From Pantoea coffeiphila (GTDB taxonomy: Bacteria > Pseudomonadota > Gammaproteobacteria > Enterobacterales > Enterobacteriaceae): 64,000 bases of DNA. The stretch covers positions 620,001 through 684,000 of the forward strand of contig NZ_JAFBFW010000002.1 in the NCBI RefSeq assembly GCF_016909495.1, read 5' to 3'. The translations under genes and the position numbers were made by a program. How positions within the stretch are numbered: the stretch's first letter is position 1; every line of letters starts with the position of its first letter. Below the pieces are notes generated by a model. That model worked only from the letters and a program-made list of their open reading frames with translations. It searched no databases and was not told where the DNA came from. Of this stretch, positions 8,072-15,730 are shown piece after piece.

Positions 8072-9472
8072 ATGTCATCGCATGAAGGGAACTGGGGAGA
8101 TCTGCTCTCCGGTCAGAATGCCGCACGCTCGGCTGCACTTTCCGGCGGCGTTGCGCTGCACGCCATCAATATCTATATCGCCACCACCGTGCTGCCGTCG
8201 GTCGTTCAGGAGATCGGCGGGCTGAATCTGTATGCGTGGAACACTACGCTGTTCGTGGTTGCCTCGATACTCGGTTCGGCACTGACCAGCCGCACGCTGA
8301 ACCGCACCGGTGCACGCGGTGCTTATATGATTGCCATCACGCTGTTCCTTGCTGGCAGCCTGCTGTGCGCCCTGGCACCGTCGATGCTGGTGATGCTGCT
8401 GGGCCGTACCGTGCAGGGGCTGGGCGGCGGTTTCCTGTTCGCGCTGGGCTACGCGATGATCTACGAAGTATTTGAGAAGTCGCTGTGGCCGCGTGCCTTT
8501 GCGCTGGTGTCGGGCATGTGGGGCGTTGCCACGCTGGTTGGCCCGGCGATCGGCGGTATCTTTGCCGATATCAACGCCTGGCGGATGGCATTTGGCTTTC
8601 TTGTTCCGGTGTCGCTGCTGTACGCCTGGCTTATCTGGCGTGCGCTGCCCGCCGATGCTCAGGATCGCGGGCCTGCCGCGCCGCTGCCGGGTATCCAGCT
8701 GCTGCTGCTGACGGCGGCGGTGCTGGCCATCAGCCTCGGCAGTACCGAAGCGGATCTGAGCTATAACCTGCTCGGGGTTGGCGTGGCGGTGATTCTGGTG
8801 GCGATACTGGTACGTCGTGAACTGAAAGGCGACGCTGGCCTGCTGCCGCGCAATGCGCTGCGCCTTCATTCACCGCTGCTGATGCTGTATCTGACCATCG
8901 GCCTGCTGGTGGTCGGCATGACCAGTGAAACCTTCGTGCCCTACTTCCTGCAGCACCTGCACGGCCAGTCTCCGCTGATGTCGGGCTATCTGGCGGCGCT
9001 GATGGCGGCCGGCTGGACGCTGGCCGAGGTCTGGAGCTCCGGCTGGCAGGGCAAACGTATTACGCTGGCGATTGTTATTGGCCCGGTGCTGGTGCTGGCC
9101 GGGATGGTAATGCTGGCGCTGGCGATTCCGGTACAGATCGCCGAGGGCATCACGCTGCTGGTGGCGATCTCGCTGGCGCTGCTGCTGGTAGGCTTCGGGA
9201 TTGGTATCGGCTGGCCGCATCTGCTGACCCGGGTGCTGGAGGTAACGCCTGCAGAAGATCAGGACGCCGCCGCCACCTCGATTTCTACCGTACAGCTATT
9301 CGCTACCGCGCTGGGCGCTGCACTCTCCGGCATGCTGGCGAATATGGGCGGGCTGAACGTGCCGGGCGGCACCGAGGGGGCAATCAGCGCTTCGCGGGTG
9401 CTGTTTGGCGTGCTGGCGCTGGCACCGCTGCTGGCAATCTACAGCGCCAGCCGGGCGGCTAAAGCCAGCTAA
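8072..9472 (+). CDS. MFS drug/solute exporter, 14-TM DHA2 type
   Basis: A 466-residue inner-membrane transporter. Motif A-like LTSRTLNRTGARGAYM follows the second helix and motif C-like GVATLVGPAIGGIFAD follows the fifth. The number of hydrophobic segments fits the 14-helix DHA2 (EmrB-like) group of proton-driven exporters. I chose the ATG at 8072, with GGAG five bases upstream, over earlier in-frame starts at 8021 and 8054 that lack such a site. The substrate is unknown. Control by the divergent cysteine-rich regulator is likely and would make export responsive to redox or metal stress. Confidence 0.85.
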   Translation: MSSHEGNWGDLLSGQNAARSAALSGGVALHAINIYIATTVLPSVVQEIGGLNLYAWNTTLFVVASILGSALTSRTLNRTGARGAYMIAITLFLAGSLLCALAPSMLVMLLGRTVQGLGGGFLFALGYAMIYEVFEKSLWPRAFALVSGMWGVATLVGPAIGGIFADINAWRMAFGFLVPVSLLYAWLIWRALPADAQDRGPAAPLPGIQLLLLTAAVLAISLGSTEADLSYNLLGVGVAVILVAILVRRELKGDAGLLPRNALRLHSPLLMLYLTIGLLVVGMTSETFVPYFLQHLHGQSPLMSGYLAALMAAGWTLAEVWSSGWQGKRITLAIVIGPVLVLAGMVMLALAIPVQIAEGITLLVAISLALLLVGFGIGIGWPHLLTRVLEVTPAEDQDAAATSISTVQLFATALGAALSGMLANMGGLNVPGGTEGAISASRVLFGVLALAPLLAIYSASRAAKAS

Positions 9473-9487
9473 CCTGAACGATGCCGC

Positions 9488-10585
9488 TCAAACGGCGGTA
9501 TCGCTTATCACCGTTGCGCCATCCACCTGGCCCAATTGGTAATGGCGCACCTCGGCATGTTCAGCAATCAGCTGTGCCAGCAGCGGCGAATGGCTGGTCA
9601 CCCACAGCTGGCTGTAGCGGCTGGCTTCGGCAATCAGCTCAGCGAGCGCGGGCAGCAGATCGGGATGCAGGCTGTTTTCCGGTTCGTTAAGCGCCATAAA
9701 AGCGGGAGGACGCGGGCTGAGCAGCGCCACCACCAGGCAGAGAAAGCGCAGCGTGCCGTCGGACAATTCGGCAGACTCCAGCGGCCGCAGAATACCCTGG
9801 CGATGCATCAACAGCTGAAAACGCCCGCCCTGTGCGTCCACTTCAAAACGACTGTCGGGAAACGCCCGTTCAAGGATCGAAAACAGCAGCTCGCTGTGCC
9901 CGCGTTCGCGAATGGTTTCAAAGGCGGCGGCCAGGTTGCTGCCGTCGTGGGCCAGTACCGGTGAGCGAATGCCCACCTGCGGCGCGCGCAGCGCACTGCC
10001 CGGCCACACGGCAAATTCGTGGTAGAAACGCCAGCCGCGCAGGCTTTCGCGCACCTGCGACACCTCCGGGTAAAGATGCGGTTCCGCCAGCTGAGCAAAC
10101 ACCGACTCTTCCGCGTGCAGTGAGGCCGGATAAGCCACTCTTTCACCCTCGATATTTTGCAAAAACGCAGTCTGGTTGTTGCGCTCCAGCAGCTGCGCCG
10201 ATCGGCGGCGTCGCTGGCCGCTCAGCCACAGCTGTTCTTTTTTCACCAGCGGGTCAAGGTTAAACAGGCTGATCAGCGGCTCGGGAAAACCAATTTCCAG
10301 CTGATAGTCGAAGTCGCTCATCTCAACCGCCAGCACCATGCGTTTGAGTTCGCTGTTGCGTTCACCCGGCCGCTTTCCACCCGCCCACATCGCCTTCTGA
10401 ATGCCACCGTCCTGCGCCAGCCCCAGCGACAGGCGTTCGCACGCCGCTTCGTGCAGCAAACGCACCGCTTTATACAGATTGGATTTGCCGCAGCCGTTGG
10501 GACCACTGATGACATTCAGCTGGCCGAGTTCAAACTCAAGATGGCGGATGGAGCGATAGTTAGTGAGGGCAAACTGACGGATCAT
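9488..10585 (-). CDS. AAA family ATPase, OLD/RecF-like, orphan
   Basis: A 365-residue ABC-type ATPase. Walker A is SGPNGCGKSN near the N-terminus, the signature motif is LSDGTLRFL, Walker B-like is MALNEPENSLHPD and the switch His is in VTSHSPLL. The N-terminal FALTNYRSIRHLEFELGQLN is typical of SMC/RecF/OLD-like ATPases. There is no C-terminal TOPRIM domain and no partner gene beside it, so it is not a complete OLD or Gabija unit. I prefer the ATG at 10585; a GTG two codons upstream is also possible. It lies convergent to the exporter and downstream of cysS. Function unknown. Confidence 0.8.
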   Translation of the reverse strand: MIRQFALTNYRSIRHLEFELGQLNVISGPNGCGKSNLYKAVRLLHEAACERLSLGLAQDGGIQKAMWAGGKRPGERNSELKRMVLAVEMSDFDYQLEIGFPEPLISLFNLDPLVKKEQLWLSGQRRRRSAQLLERNNQTAFLQNIEGERVAYPASLHAEESVFAQLAEPHLYPEVSQVRESLRGWRFYHEFAVWPGSALRAPQVGIRSPVLAHDGSNLAAAFETIRERGHSELLFSILERAFPDSRFEVDAQGGRFQLLMHRQGILRPLESAELSDGTLRFLCLVVALLSPRPPAFMALNEPENSLHPDLLPALAELIAEASRYSQLWVTSHSPLLAQLIAEHAEVRHYQLGQVDGATVISDTAV

Positions 10586-10607
10586 ATTCACACATCCCTA
10601 AATGAAA

Positions 10608-10629
10608 CGGGCCAGCGATTGCTGGCCCG
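10608..10629 (-). terminator. hairpin after cysS
   Basis: CGGGCCAGC/GCTGGCCCG, a 9-bp stem with a GATT loop, just downstream of the cysS stop. It is followed on the minus strand by a modest T-rich run (TTTCATTT). Confidence 0.65.
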
Positions 10630-10639
10630 GAGTGAGGGG

Positions 10640-12025
10640 TTACTTACGGCGCCAGCTGGTACCGGCAGGGCCATCCTCGAGGATAATGCCCAGCTCATTC
10701 AGCTTGTCGCGGGCCACATCGGCCTGCGCCCAGTTTTTCTCTTTACGCGCATCGTTGCGCATTTTAATCAGCGCTTCGATCTCCGCCACTTCATCATCGC
10801 TGCTCTGCGCACCGCTTTGCAGGAACAGTTCAGGGTCCTGCTCCAGCAGGCCAAGCACACCTGCCAGCTGGCGCAAACGGGCAGCCAGCGCATCGGCGGC
10901 GGTTTTATCTTCTGACTTCAGGCGGTTAACCTCACGCGCCAGGTCGAACAGCGCTGAGTAGGCTTCCGGCGTGTTGAAATCGTCATCCATCGCCTCGCGG
11001 AAGCGGGCCTCAAACGCTTCGCCACCGGCAGGCGCTGCCGACGCATCGGTATTACGCAGCGAGGTGTAGAGGCGTTCCAGCGCAGCGCGCGCCTGGTTCA
11101 GGTTATCTTCGCCGTAGTTCAGCTGGCTGCGATAGTGGCCGGACATCAGGAAGTAACGCACGGTTTCCGCGTCGTAGTGCGCCAGCACGTCGCGCACGGT
11201 AAAGAAGTTGTTCAGCGATTTTGACATCTTCTCGCGGTCAACCATCACCATGCCGGAGTGCATCCAGTAGTTCACATACGGGCCGTCATGGGCGCAGGTG
11301 GACTGGGCGATTTCGTTTTCATGGTGCGGGAACATCAGATCGGAACCGCCGCCGTGAATATCAAAGTGATGGCCAAGCTGTTTGCAGTTCATCGCCGAGC
11401 ACTCAATGTGCCAGCCCGGACGGCCGTTGCCCCACGGCGATGCCCAACCCGGCTCATCGGACTTGGACATTTTCCACAGCACGAAGTCCATCGGGTTGCG
11501 TTTTACATCCGCCACTTCCACGCGCGCACCGGCCTGCAGCTGTTCCAGATCCTGGCGCGACAGCGAACCGTAGGTCGGGTCGCTGTCTACAGAGAACATC
11601 ACATCGCCGTTGCTGGCGACATAGGCGTGCTCGCGGGCGATCAGCGTGCTCACCAGTTCGATGATTTCATCAATATGGCGGGTCGCACGCGGCTCCTGGT
11701 CCGGCGGCAGAATGTTTAGCGCGGCAAAATCGGTGTGCATTTCGGCAATCATTCGGTCGGTCAGTTCACCGATCGTTTCGCCATTCTCGTTGGCACGTTT
11801 GATGATTTTGTCATCAATATCGGTGATGTTACGCACGTACTTCAGTGAATAGCCGAGGTAGCGCAGGTAGCGAGCCACCACGTCAAACGCCACAAAGGTC
11901 CTGCCGTGTCCAATGTGACAGAGGTCATAAACGGTAATGCCGCACACGTACATGCCAACTTGACCGGCATGGATAGGTTTAAATTCCTCTTTTTGACGAC
12001 TCAGGGTGTTGAAAATCTTTAGCAT
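10640..12025 (-). CDS. cysS: cysteinyl-tRNA synthetase
   Basis: A class I aminoacyl-tRNA synthetase that charges tRNA-Cys in the cytoplasm. At 461 residues it equals the E. coli length. The N-terminus [18 protein letters not shown] is diagnostic. The zinc-binding region begins at [10 protein letters not shown], the class I signature is HIGH and the KMSKS loop is present as [17 protein letters not shown] and [10 protein letters not shown] supply further zinc ligands. It is divergent from ppiB across 237 bp, as in E. coli. Confidence 0.98.
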   Translation of the reverse strand: MLKIFNTLSRQKEEFKPIHAGQVGMYVCGITVYDLCHIGHGRTFVAFDVVARYLRYLGYSLKYVRNITDIDDKIIKRANENGETIGELTDRMIAEMHTDFAALNILPPDQEPRATRHIDEIIELVSTLIAREHAYVASNGDVMFSVDSDPTYGSLSRQDLEQLQAGARVEVADVKRNPMDFVLWKMSKSDEPGWASPWGNGRPGWHIECSAMNCKQLGHHFDIHGGGSDLMFPHHENEIAQSTCAHDGPYVNYWMHSGMVMVDREKMSKSLNNFFTVRDVLAHYDAETVRYFLMSGHYRSQLNYGEDNLNQARAALERLYTSLRNTDASAAPAGGEAFEARFREAMDDDFNTPEAYSALFDLAREVNRLKSEDKTAADALAARLRQLAGVLGLLEQDPELFLQSGAQSSDDEVAEIEALIKMRNDARKEKNWAQADVARDKLNELGIILEDGPAGTSWRRK

Positions 12026-12262
12026 TGAGACATTCCGTTTTAGGCGTGTGCGGGGTTAATGATAAAAATGATAATCCCGTATTCTGACGCATTTTTCATG
12101 CCAGCGCTACGCCAGGTATCGCTATAGCGCGGATGATGTTATGCAGCAGGGCTGACTCGCCATCACATTTTGTGATATAAGACCCGTCTGCCGCACGGAG
12201 CGGACATTTGTCCATTCTACCGACGCGCATTCTTAATACTCTAACCCTGACAGGATGAAAAT

Positions 12263-12757
12263 ATGGTCACTTTCCAGACTAACCACGGCGATATCGTAAT
12301 CAAAACTTTCGATGACAAAGCGCCGGCAACCGTAAAAAACTTCCTGGAGTACTGCCGTGAAGGTTTCTACGACAACACCATTTTTCACCGCGTAATTAAC
12401 GGTTTCATGATTCAGGGCGGCGGTTTCGAACCCGGCATGAAGCAGAAAAACACCAAAGACGAGATCCGCAACGAAGCGAACAACGGTCTGAAGAACACCA
12501 AAGGCACCCTGGCGATGGCGCGTACTCAGGCACCGCACTCTGCTACCGCACAGTTCTTTATCAACGTTGCCGACAACGACTTCCTGAACTTCCGTGACGA
12601 AAGCCTGCAGGGCTGGGGTTACTGCGTGTTCGCTGAAGTGGTTGAAGGTATGGACGTGGTTGAGAAAATCAAAGCCGTTTCTACCGGCCGCAGCGGTATG
12701 CACCAGGACGTGCCAAAAGACGACGTGATTATCCAGAAAGTCACCGTCAGCGAGTAA
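12263..12757 (+). CDS. ppiB: cytosolic peptidyl-prolyl cis-trans isomerase B
   Basis: A 164-residue cyclophilin, the same length as E. coli PpiB, with no signal peptide. Diagnostic motifs are [13 protein letters not shown], the active-site stretch [16 protein letters not shown] and [15 protein letters not shown]. It speeds proline isomerisation in folding proteins. AGGATGAAAAT precedes the ATG. lpxH starts three bases after the stop, so the two genes are co-transcribed. Confidence 0.98.
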   Translation: MVTFQTNHGDIVIKTFDDKAPATVKNFLEYCREGFYDNTIFHRVINGFMIQGGGFEPGMKQKNTKDEIRNEANNGLKNTKGTLAMARTQAPHSATAQFFINVADNDFLNFRDESLQGWGYCVFAEVVEGMDVVEKIKAVSTGRSGMHQDVPKDDVIIQKVTVSE

Positions 12758-12759
12758 TA

Positions 12760-13476
12760 ATGTCGCACACGCTGTTTATCGCAGATATCCATCTGTGTGT
12801 TGAGGAACCGGCAATTACTGCCGGTTTTCTTCATTTTTTACGCCGGGAAGCGCAGCATGCTGACGCCCTCTATATTCTTGGCGATTTGTTTGAGGCCTGG
12901 ATCGGCGACGACGATCCGAATCCGCTACACGCCGAAGTCGCTCAGGCTCTGAGCCAGCTCAACATCCCCTGCTTCTTTATTCACGGTAACCGCGATTTCC
13001 TGGTCGGCAAACGCTTTGCCCACGCCGCAGGCATGACTCTGCTGCCGGAAGAGCAACTGCTGGATCTTTACGGTAAGCGCGTGCTGATTATGCACGGCGA
13101 TACGCTCTGTACCGATGATGTCGGCTATCTGCGTTTCCGAGCCAAAGTGCATCAGCCCTGGCTGCAAAAACTGTTCCTCGCCCTGCCGCTATTTATTCGT
13201 CAGCGTATTGCGGTGAAAATGCGCGCCGGAAGTAAAGAGGCGAACAGCAGCAAAGATATGGCGATTATGGACGTGAATCAGCAGGCGGTTGAAGCAGCAA
13301 TGCATCGCCATCATGCGCCAATCCTGATCCACGGCCACACCCATCGCCCGGCGGTGCATCAGCTGATGGTTGACGGTCACCCGGCCGAAAGAATTGTTCT
13401 GGGTGCCTGGCACGAGCAGGGATCGATGATCCGAGTCAGTGCAGAAGAGACGGCGCTGATTTCCTTCCCGTTCTGA
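12760..13476 (+). CDS. lpxH: UDP-2,3-diacylglucosamine diphosphatase
   Basis: A 238-residue peripheral inner-membrane metallophosphoesterase that cleaves UDP-2,3-diacylglucosamine to lipid X in lipid A synthesis. The five metal-binding motifs are visible: ADIHL (D-x-H), [26 protein letters not shown] and [10 protein letters not shown]. These are all required residues for LpxH. It lies directly behind ppiB as in E. coli. Confidence 0.98.
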   Translation: MSHTLFIADIHLCVEEPAITAGFLHFLRREAQHADALYILGDLFEAWIGDDDPNPLHAEVAQALSQLNIPCFFIHGNRDFLVGKRFAHAAGMTLLPEEQLLDLYGKRVLIMHGDTLCTDDVGYLRFRAKVHQPWLQKLFLALPLFIRQRIAVKMRAGSKEANSSKDMAIMDVNQQAVEAAMHRHHAPILIHGHTHRPAVHQLMVDGHPAERIVLGAWHEQGSMIRVSAEETALISFPF

Positions 13477-13513
13477 ATCATAATTTTGCCCTGAGATGGC
13501 GTGATAATCCGCT

Positions 13514-13529
13514 ACGCAACCGTTTTCCT
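13514..13529 (+). promoter_or_regulatory. PurR operator of purEK
   Basis: ACGCAACCGTTTTCCT matches the PurR palindrome (ACGCAAACGTTTGCGT) with a well kept left half and centre. It lies about 95 bp upstream of purE, as in E. coli. It predicts repression of purEK by PurR with hypoxanthine or guanine. Confidence 0.85.
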
Positions 13530-13622
13530 TGCCGCTGACTCATGCTATTCTCTCAGCCCTTCCCATCGGGTAGCCCCAGGGTTACTACGGTGACGTTTTA
13601 CAATCACAGGAGTCAGCCCCGC

Positions 13623-14132
13623 ATGTCATCTAACGCCGCACCGGCCCGCATTGCTATTGTTATGGGTTCCAAAAGTGACTGGGCAACCATGCAGTTTGCA
13701 GCGGAAATCCTCACCAGCCTGGACGTTCCCTTCCACTGTGAAGTGGTTTCTGCCCACCGTACCCCGGACAAGCTGTTCAGCTTTGCCGAACAGGCTGCGG
13801 ATAACGGTTATCAGGTGATCATTGCAGGCGCAGGCGGCGCGGCTCACCTGCCGGGCATGCTGGCGGCCAAAACGCTGGTTCCGGTGCTGGGCGTGCCGGT
13901 ACAGAGCGCGGCACTGAGCGGCGTCGACAGCCTTTATTCCATCGTGCAGATGCCGCGCGGTATTCCGGTTGGCACGCTGGCCATTGGTAAAGCCGGCGCA
14001 GCGAACTCGGCGCTGCTGGCGGCACAGATCGTTGCCCTGCATGATGCCGAGCTGGCAACACGTCTGGCGGCATGGCGCCAATCCCAGACCGATGAAGTGC
14101 TGAACAACCCGGACCCACGGGGTGAGGCATGA
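13623..14132 (+). CDS. purE: N5-carboxyaminoimidazole ribonucleotide mutase
   Basis: A 169-residue class I PurE that converts N5-CAIR to CAIR in de novo purine synthesis. The motifs [18 protein letters not shown] and [11 protein letters not shown] hold the active site. I placed the start at 13623, which matches the E. coli N-terminus, and not at 13542. It overlaps purK by four bases (ATGA), and a PurR operator lies upstream. Confidence 0.98.
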   Translation: MSSNAAPARIAIVMGSKSDWATMQFAAEILTSLDVPFHCEVVSAHRTPDKLFSFAEQAADNGYQVIIAGAGGAAHLPGMLAAKTLVPVLGVPVQSAALSGVDSLYSIVQMPRGIPVGTLAIGKAGAANSALLAAQIVALHDAELATRLAAWRQSQTDEVLNNPDPRGEA

Positions 14133-15196
14133 AACCGGTTTGCGTATTAGGTAACGGACAGCTTGGCCGCATGCTGCGCCAGGCGGGAGAACCGCTGGGG
14201 ATCGCCGTTTATCCGGTCGGTCTGGATGCGGAACCGGAAGCGCTGCCGATTGCCGCCAGCGTAATTACCGCTGAAATTGAACGCTGGCCGGAAACCGCGC
14301 TGACTCGCGAACTGGCAGGTCATAACGCCTTTGTTAACCGCGATATTTTCCCCCAGCTGGCTGACCGTCTGACGCAAAAACAGCTGCTTGACCGGCTGGG
14401 TCTGGCCACCGCGCCGTGGCAGTTGCTTTCCTCCGCCGACCAGTGGCCGCAGGTGTTTACCACCCTCGGTGAACTGGCGATCGTTAAGCGCCGCACCGGT
14501 GGCTACGACGGACGCGGACAGTGGCGCCTGCACGCGAACGAAACCGGCTCACTGCCGGAAGAGTGCTACGGTGAATGCATCGTTGAGCGCGGCATTAACT
14601 TCTCCGGCGAAGTGTCGCTGGTAGGCGCACGCGGTCACGATGGCCGCACGGTATTCTATCCGCTGACTCATAACCTGCATCAGGACGGTATTCTGCGTAC
14701 CAGCGTCATGCTGCCGGTGGTGAATGCTGCCCATCAGCAGCAGGCTGAGCAGATGCTGTCAGCCATCATGAACGAACTGAACTACGTCGGCGTGATGGCG
14801 ATGGAGTGCTTCGTGGTGCCGGAAGGTCTGCTGATTAACGAGCTGGCCCCGCGCGTACACAACAGCGGCCACTGGACGCAGAATGGCGCATCAATTAGCC
14901 AGTTCGAGCTGCATCTGCGGGCGATCCTCGATCTGCCGCTGCCGAAGCCGGTGGTCAGCAGCCCGGCGGTGATGGTGAATCTGATCGGTACTGACGTGAA
15001 TCTGGACTGGCTGCAGCAGCCGCTGGTGCATCTGCACTGGTACGATAAAGAAGTGCGTCCGGGCCGTAAGGTCGGCCACCTTAATCTGTCTGACGTTAGC
15101 ACCGGAGCATTAAGCGACGCGCTGAATGCGATAGTGCCGATGCTGCCGGAAGAGTACGCCAGCGGGATTGCCTGGGCGGTTGAGAAGCTGGGCTGA
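14129..15196 (+). CDS. purK: N5-carboxyaminoimidazole ribonucleotide synthase
   Basis: A 355-residue ATP-grasp ligase that makes N5-CAIR from AIR, bicarbonate and ATP for the next enzyme, PurE. The N-terminal [13 protein letters not shown] is the nucleotide-fold motif. The ATP-grasp core includes [14 protein letters not shown] and the metal-binding stretch [15 protein letters not shown]. It is translationally coupled to purE and followed by a strong terminator. Confidence 0.98.
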   Translation: MKPVCVLGNGQLGRMLRQAGEPLGIAVYPVGLDAEPEALPIAASVITAEIERWPETALTRELAGHNAFVNRDIFPQLADRLTQKQLLDRLGLATAPWQLLSSADQWPQVFTTLGELAIVKRRTGGYDGRGQWRLHANETGSLPEECYGECIVERGINFSGEVSLVGARGHDGRTVFYPLTHNLHQDGILRTSVMLPVVNAAHQQQAEQMLSAIMNELNYVGVMAMECFVVPEGLLINELAPRVHNSGHWTQNGASISQFELHLRAILDLPLPKPVVSSPAVMVNLIGTDVNLDWLQQPLVHLHWYDKEVRPGRKVGHLNLSDVSTGALSDALNAIVPMLPEEYASGIAWAVEKLG

Positions 15197-15224
15197 TCGC
15201 TTTTTGCTGAGCTTTGCTGGTTGG

Positions 15225-15255
15225 AAAAAACGGACCTTTTCAGGTCCGTTTTTTT
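15225..15255 (+). terminator. purEK terminator
   Basis: AAAAACGGACC/GGTCCGTTTTT stem with a short loop (TTTTCA region) and a seven-base T-run. Symmetric enough to work in both directions. Confidence 0.9.
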
Positions 15256-15463
15256 ATGGCTGTTACCCCCTGAATCCGGCTAATCGGTGTCGGGTTTGTG
15301 CCGCGGGAAGATCGCCGTCGGGTGTATCGGTGTCGGACGGGACTAATAACGTTGCTGCTTGCAGCTGCTGACGTTTAACGTTACTGCCTGTACATCCAAT
15401 TCTCCTGCCCACAATAAGAAAGATGTCTCTGTCTTTTCATGCAGACGACATCACGTTTAGGTA

Positions 15464-15664
15464 GCCGACCGGTGGGTGTCCGGGCCGCAGCATCCGCAGC
15501 GCTGAACGAAGAGAGGAAGCCAGGATTCGGCCGCATGGACGCGGCCGAAAAGCGTAGCCGGGGCAGGACGCACCGTCTACGCTGGTCCGACAAGCTGACG
15601 AGCGAAGTGAAGGGACCGCGCAGCGGCGCGAGGACCCGCCAGGCCAGGGCACCCACCGGTCGGC
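15464..15664. repeat. 201-bp element with terminal inverted repeats
   Basis: GCCGACCGGTGGGTG at 15464-15478 is inverted at 15650-15664 (CACCCACCGGTCGGC). Just inside, GGGCC and GGCC continue the match. Inside is a second perfect hairpin, TTCGGCCGC/GCGGCCGAA (15526-15549). Both strands carry open frames, as GC-rich palindromic repeats often do; neither looks like a real protein. The form suggests a MITE-like or structured intergenic repeat. I see no target-site duplication. The whole 530 bp between purK and ybbP otherwise holds only the purEK terminator and a short direct repeat. Confidence 0.6.
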
Positions 15665-15665
15665 G

Positions 15666-15713
15666 CGAACACCATGCCTGGCAGATGGCAGGCTCGAACA
15701 CCACGCCTGGCAG
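15666..15713. repeat. short tandem repeat beside the TIR element
   Basis: CGAACACCATGCCTGGCAG at 15666-15684 recurs with one mismatch at 15695-15713, a period of 29 bp. It lies between the TIR element and the end of ybbP. Confidence 0.6.
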
Positions 15714-15730
15714 TTACTGGCCTAACGATC

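Noticed and set aside
9488..10585. AAA ATPase as an OLD or Gabija defence gene
   Set aside because: No TOPRIM nuclease domain and no helicase partner beside it.
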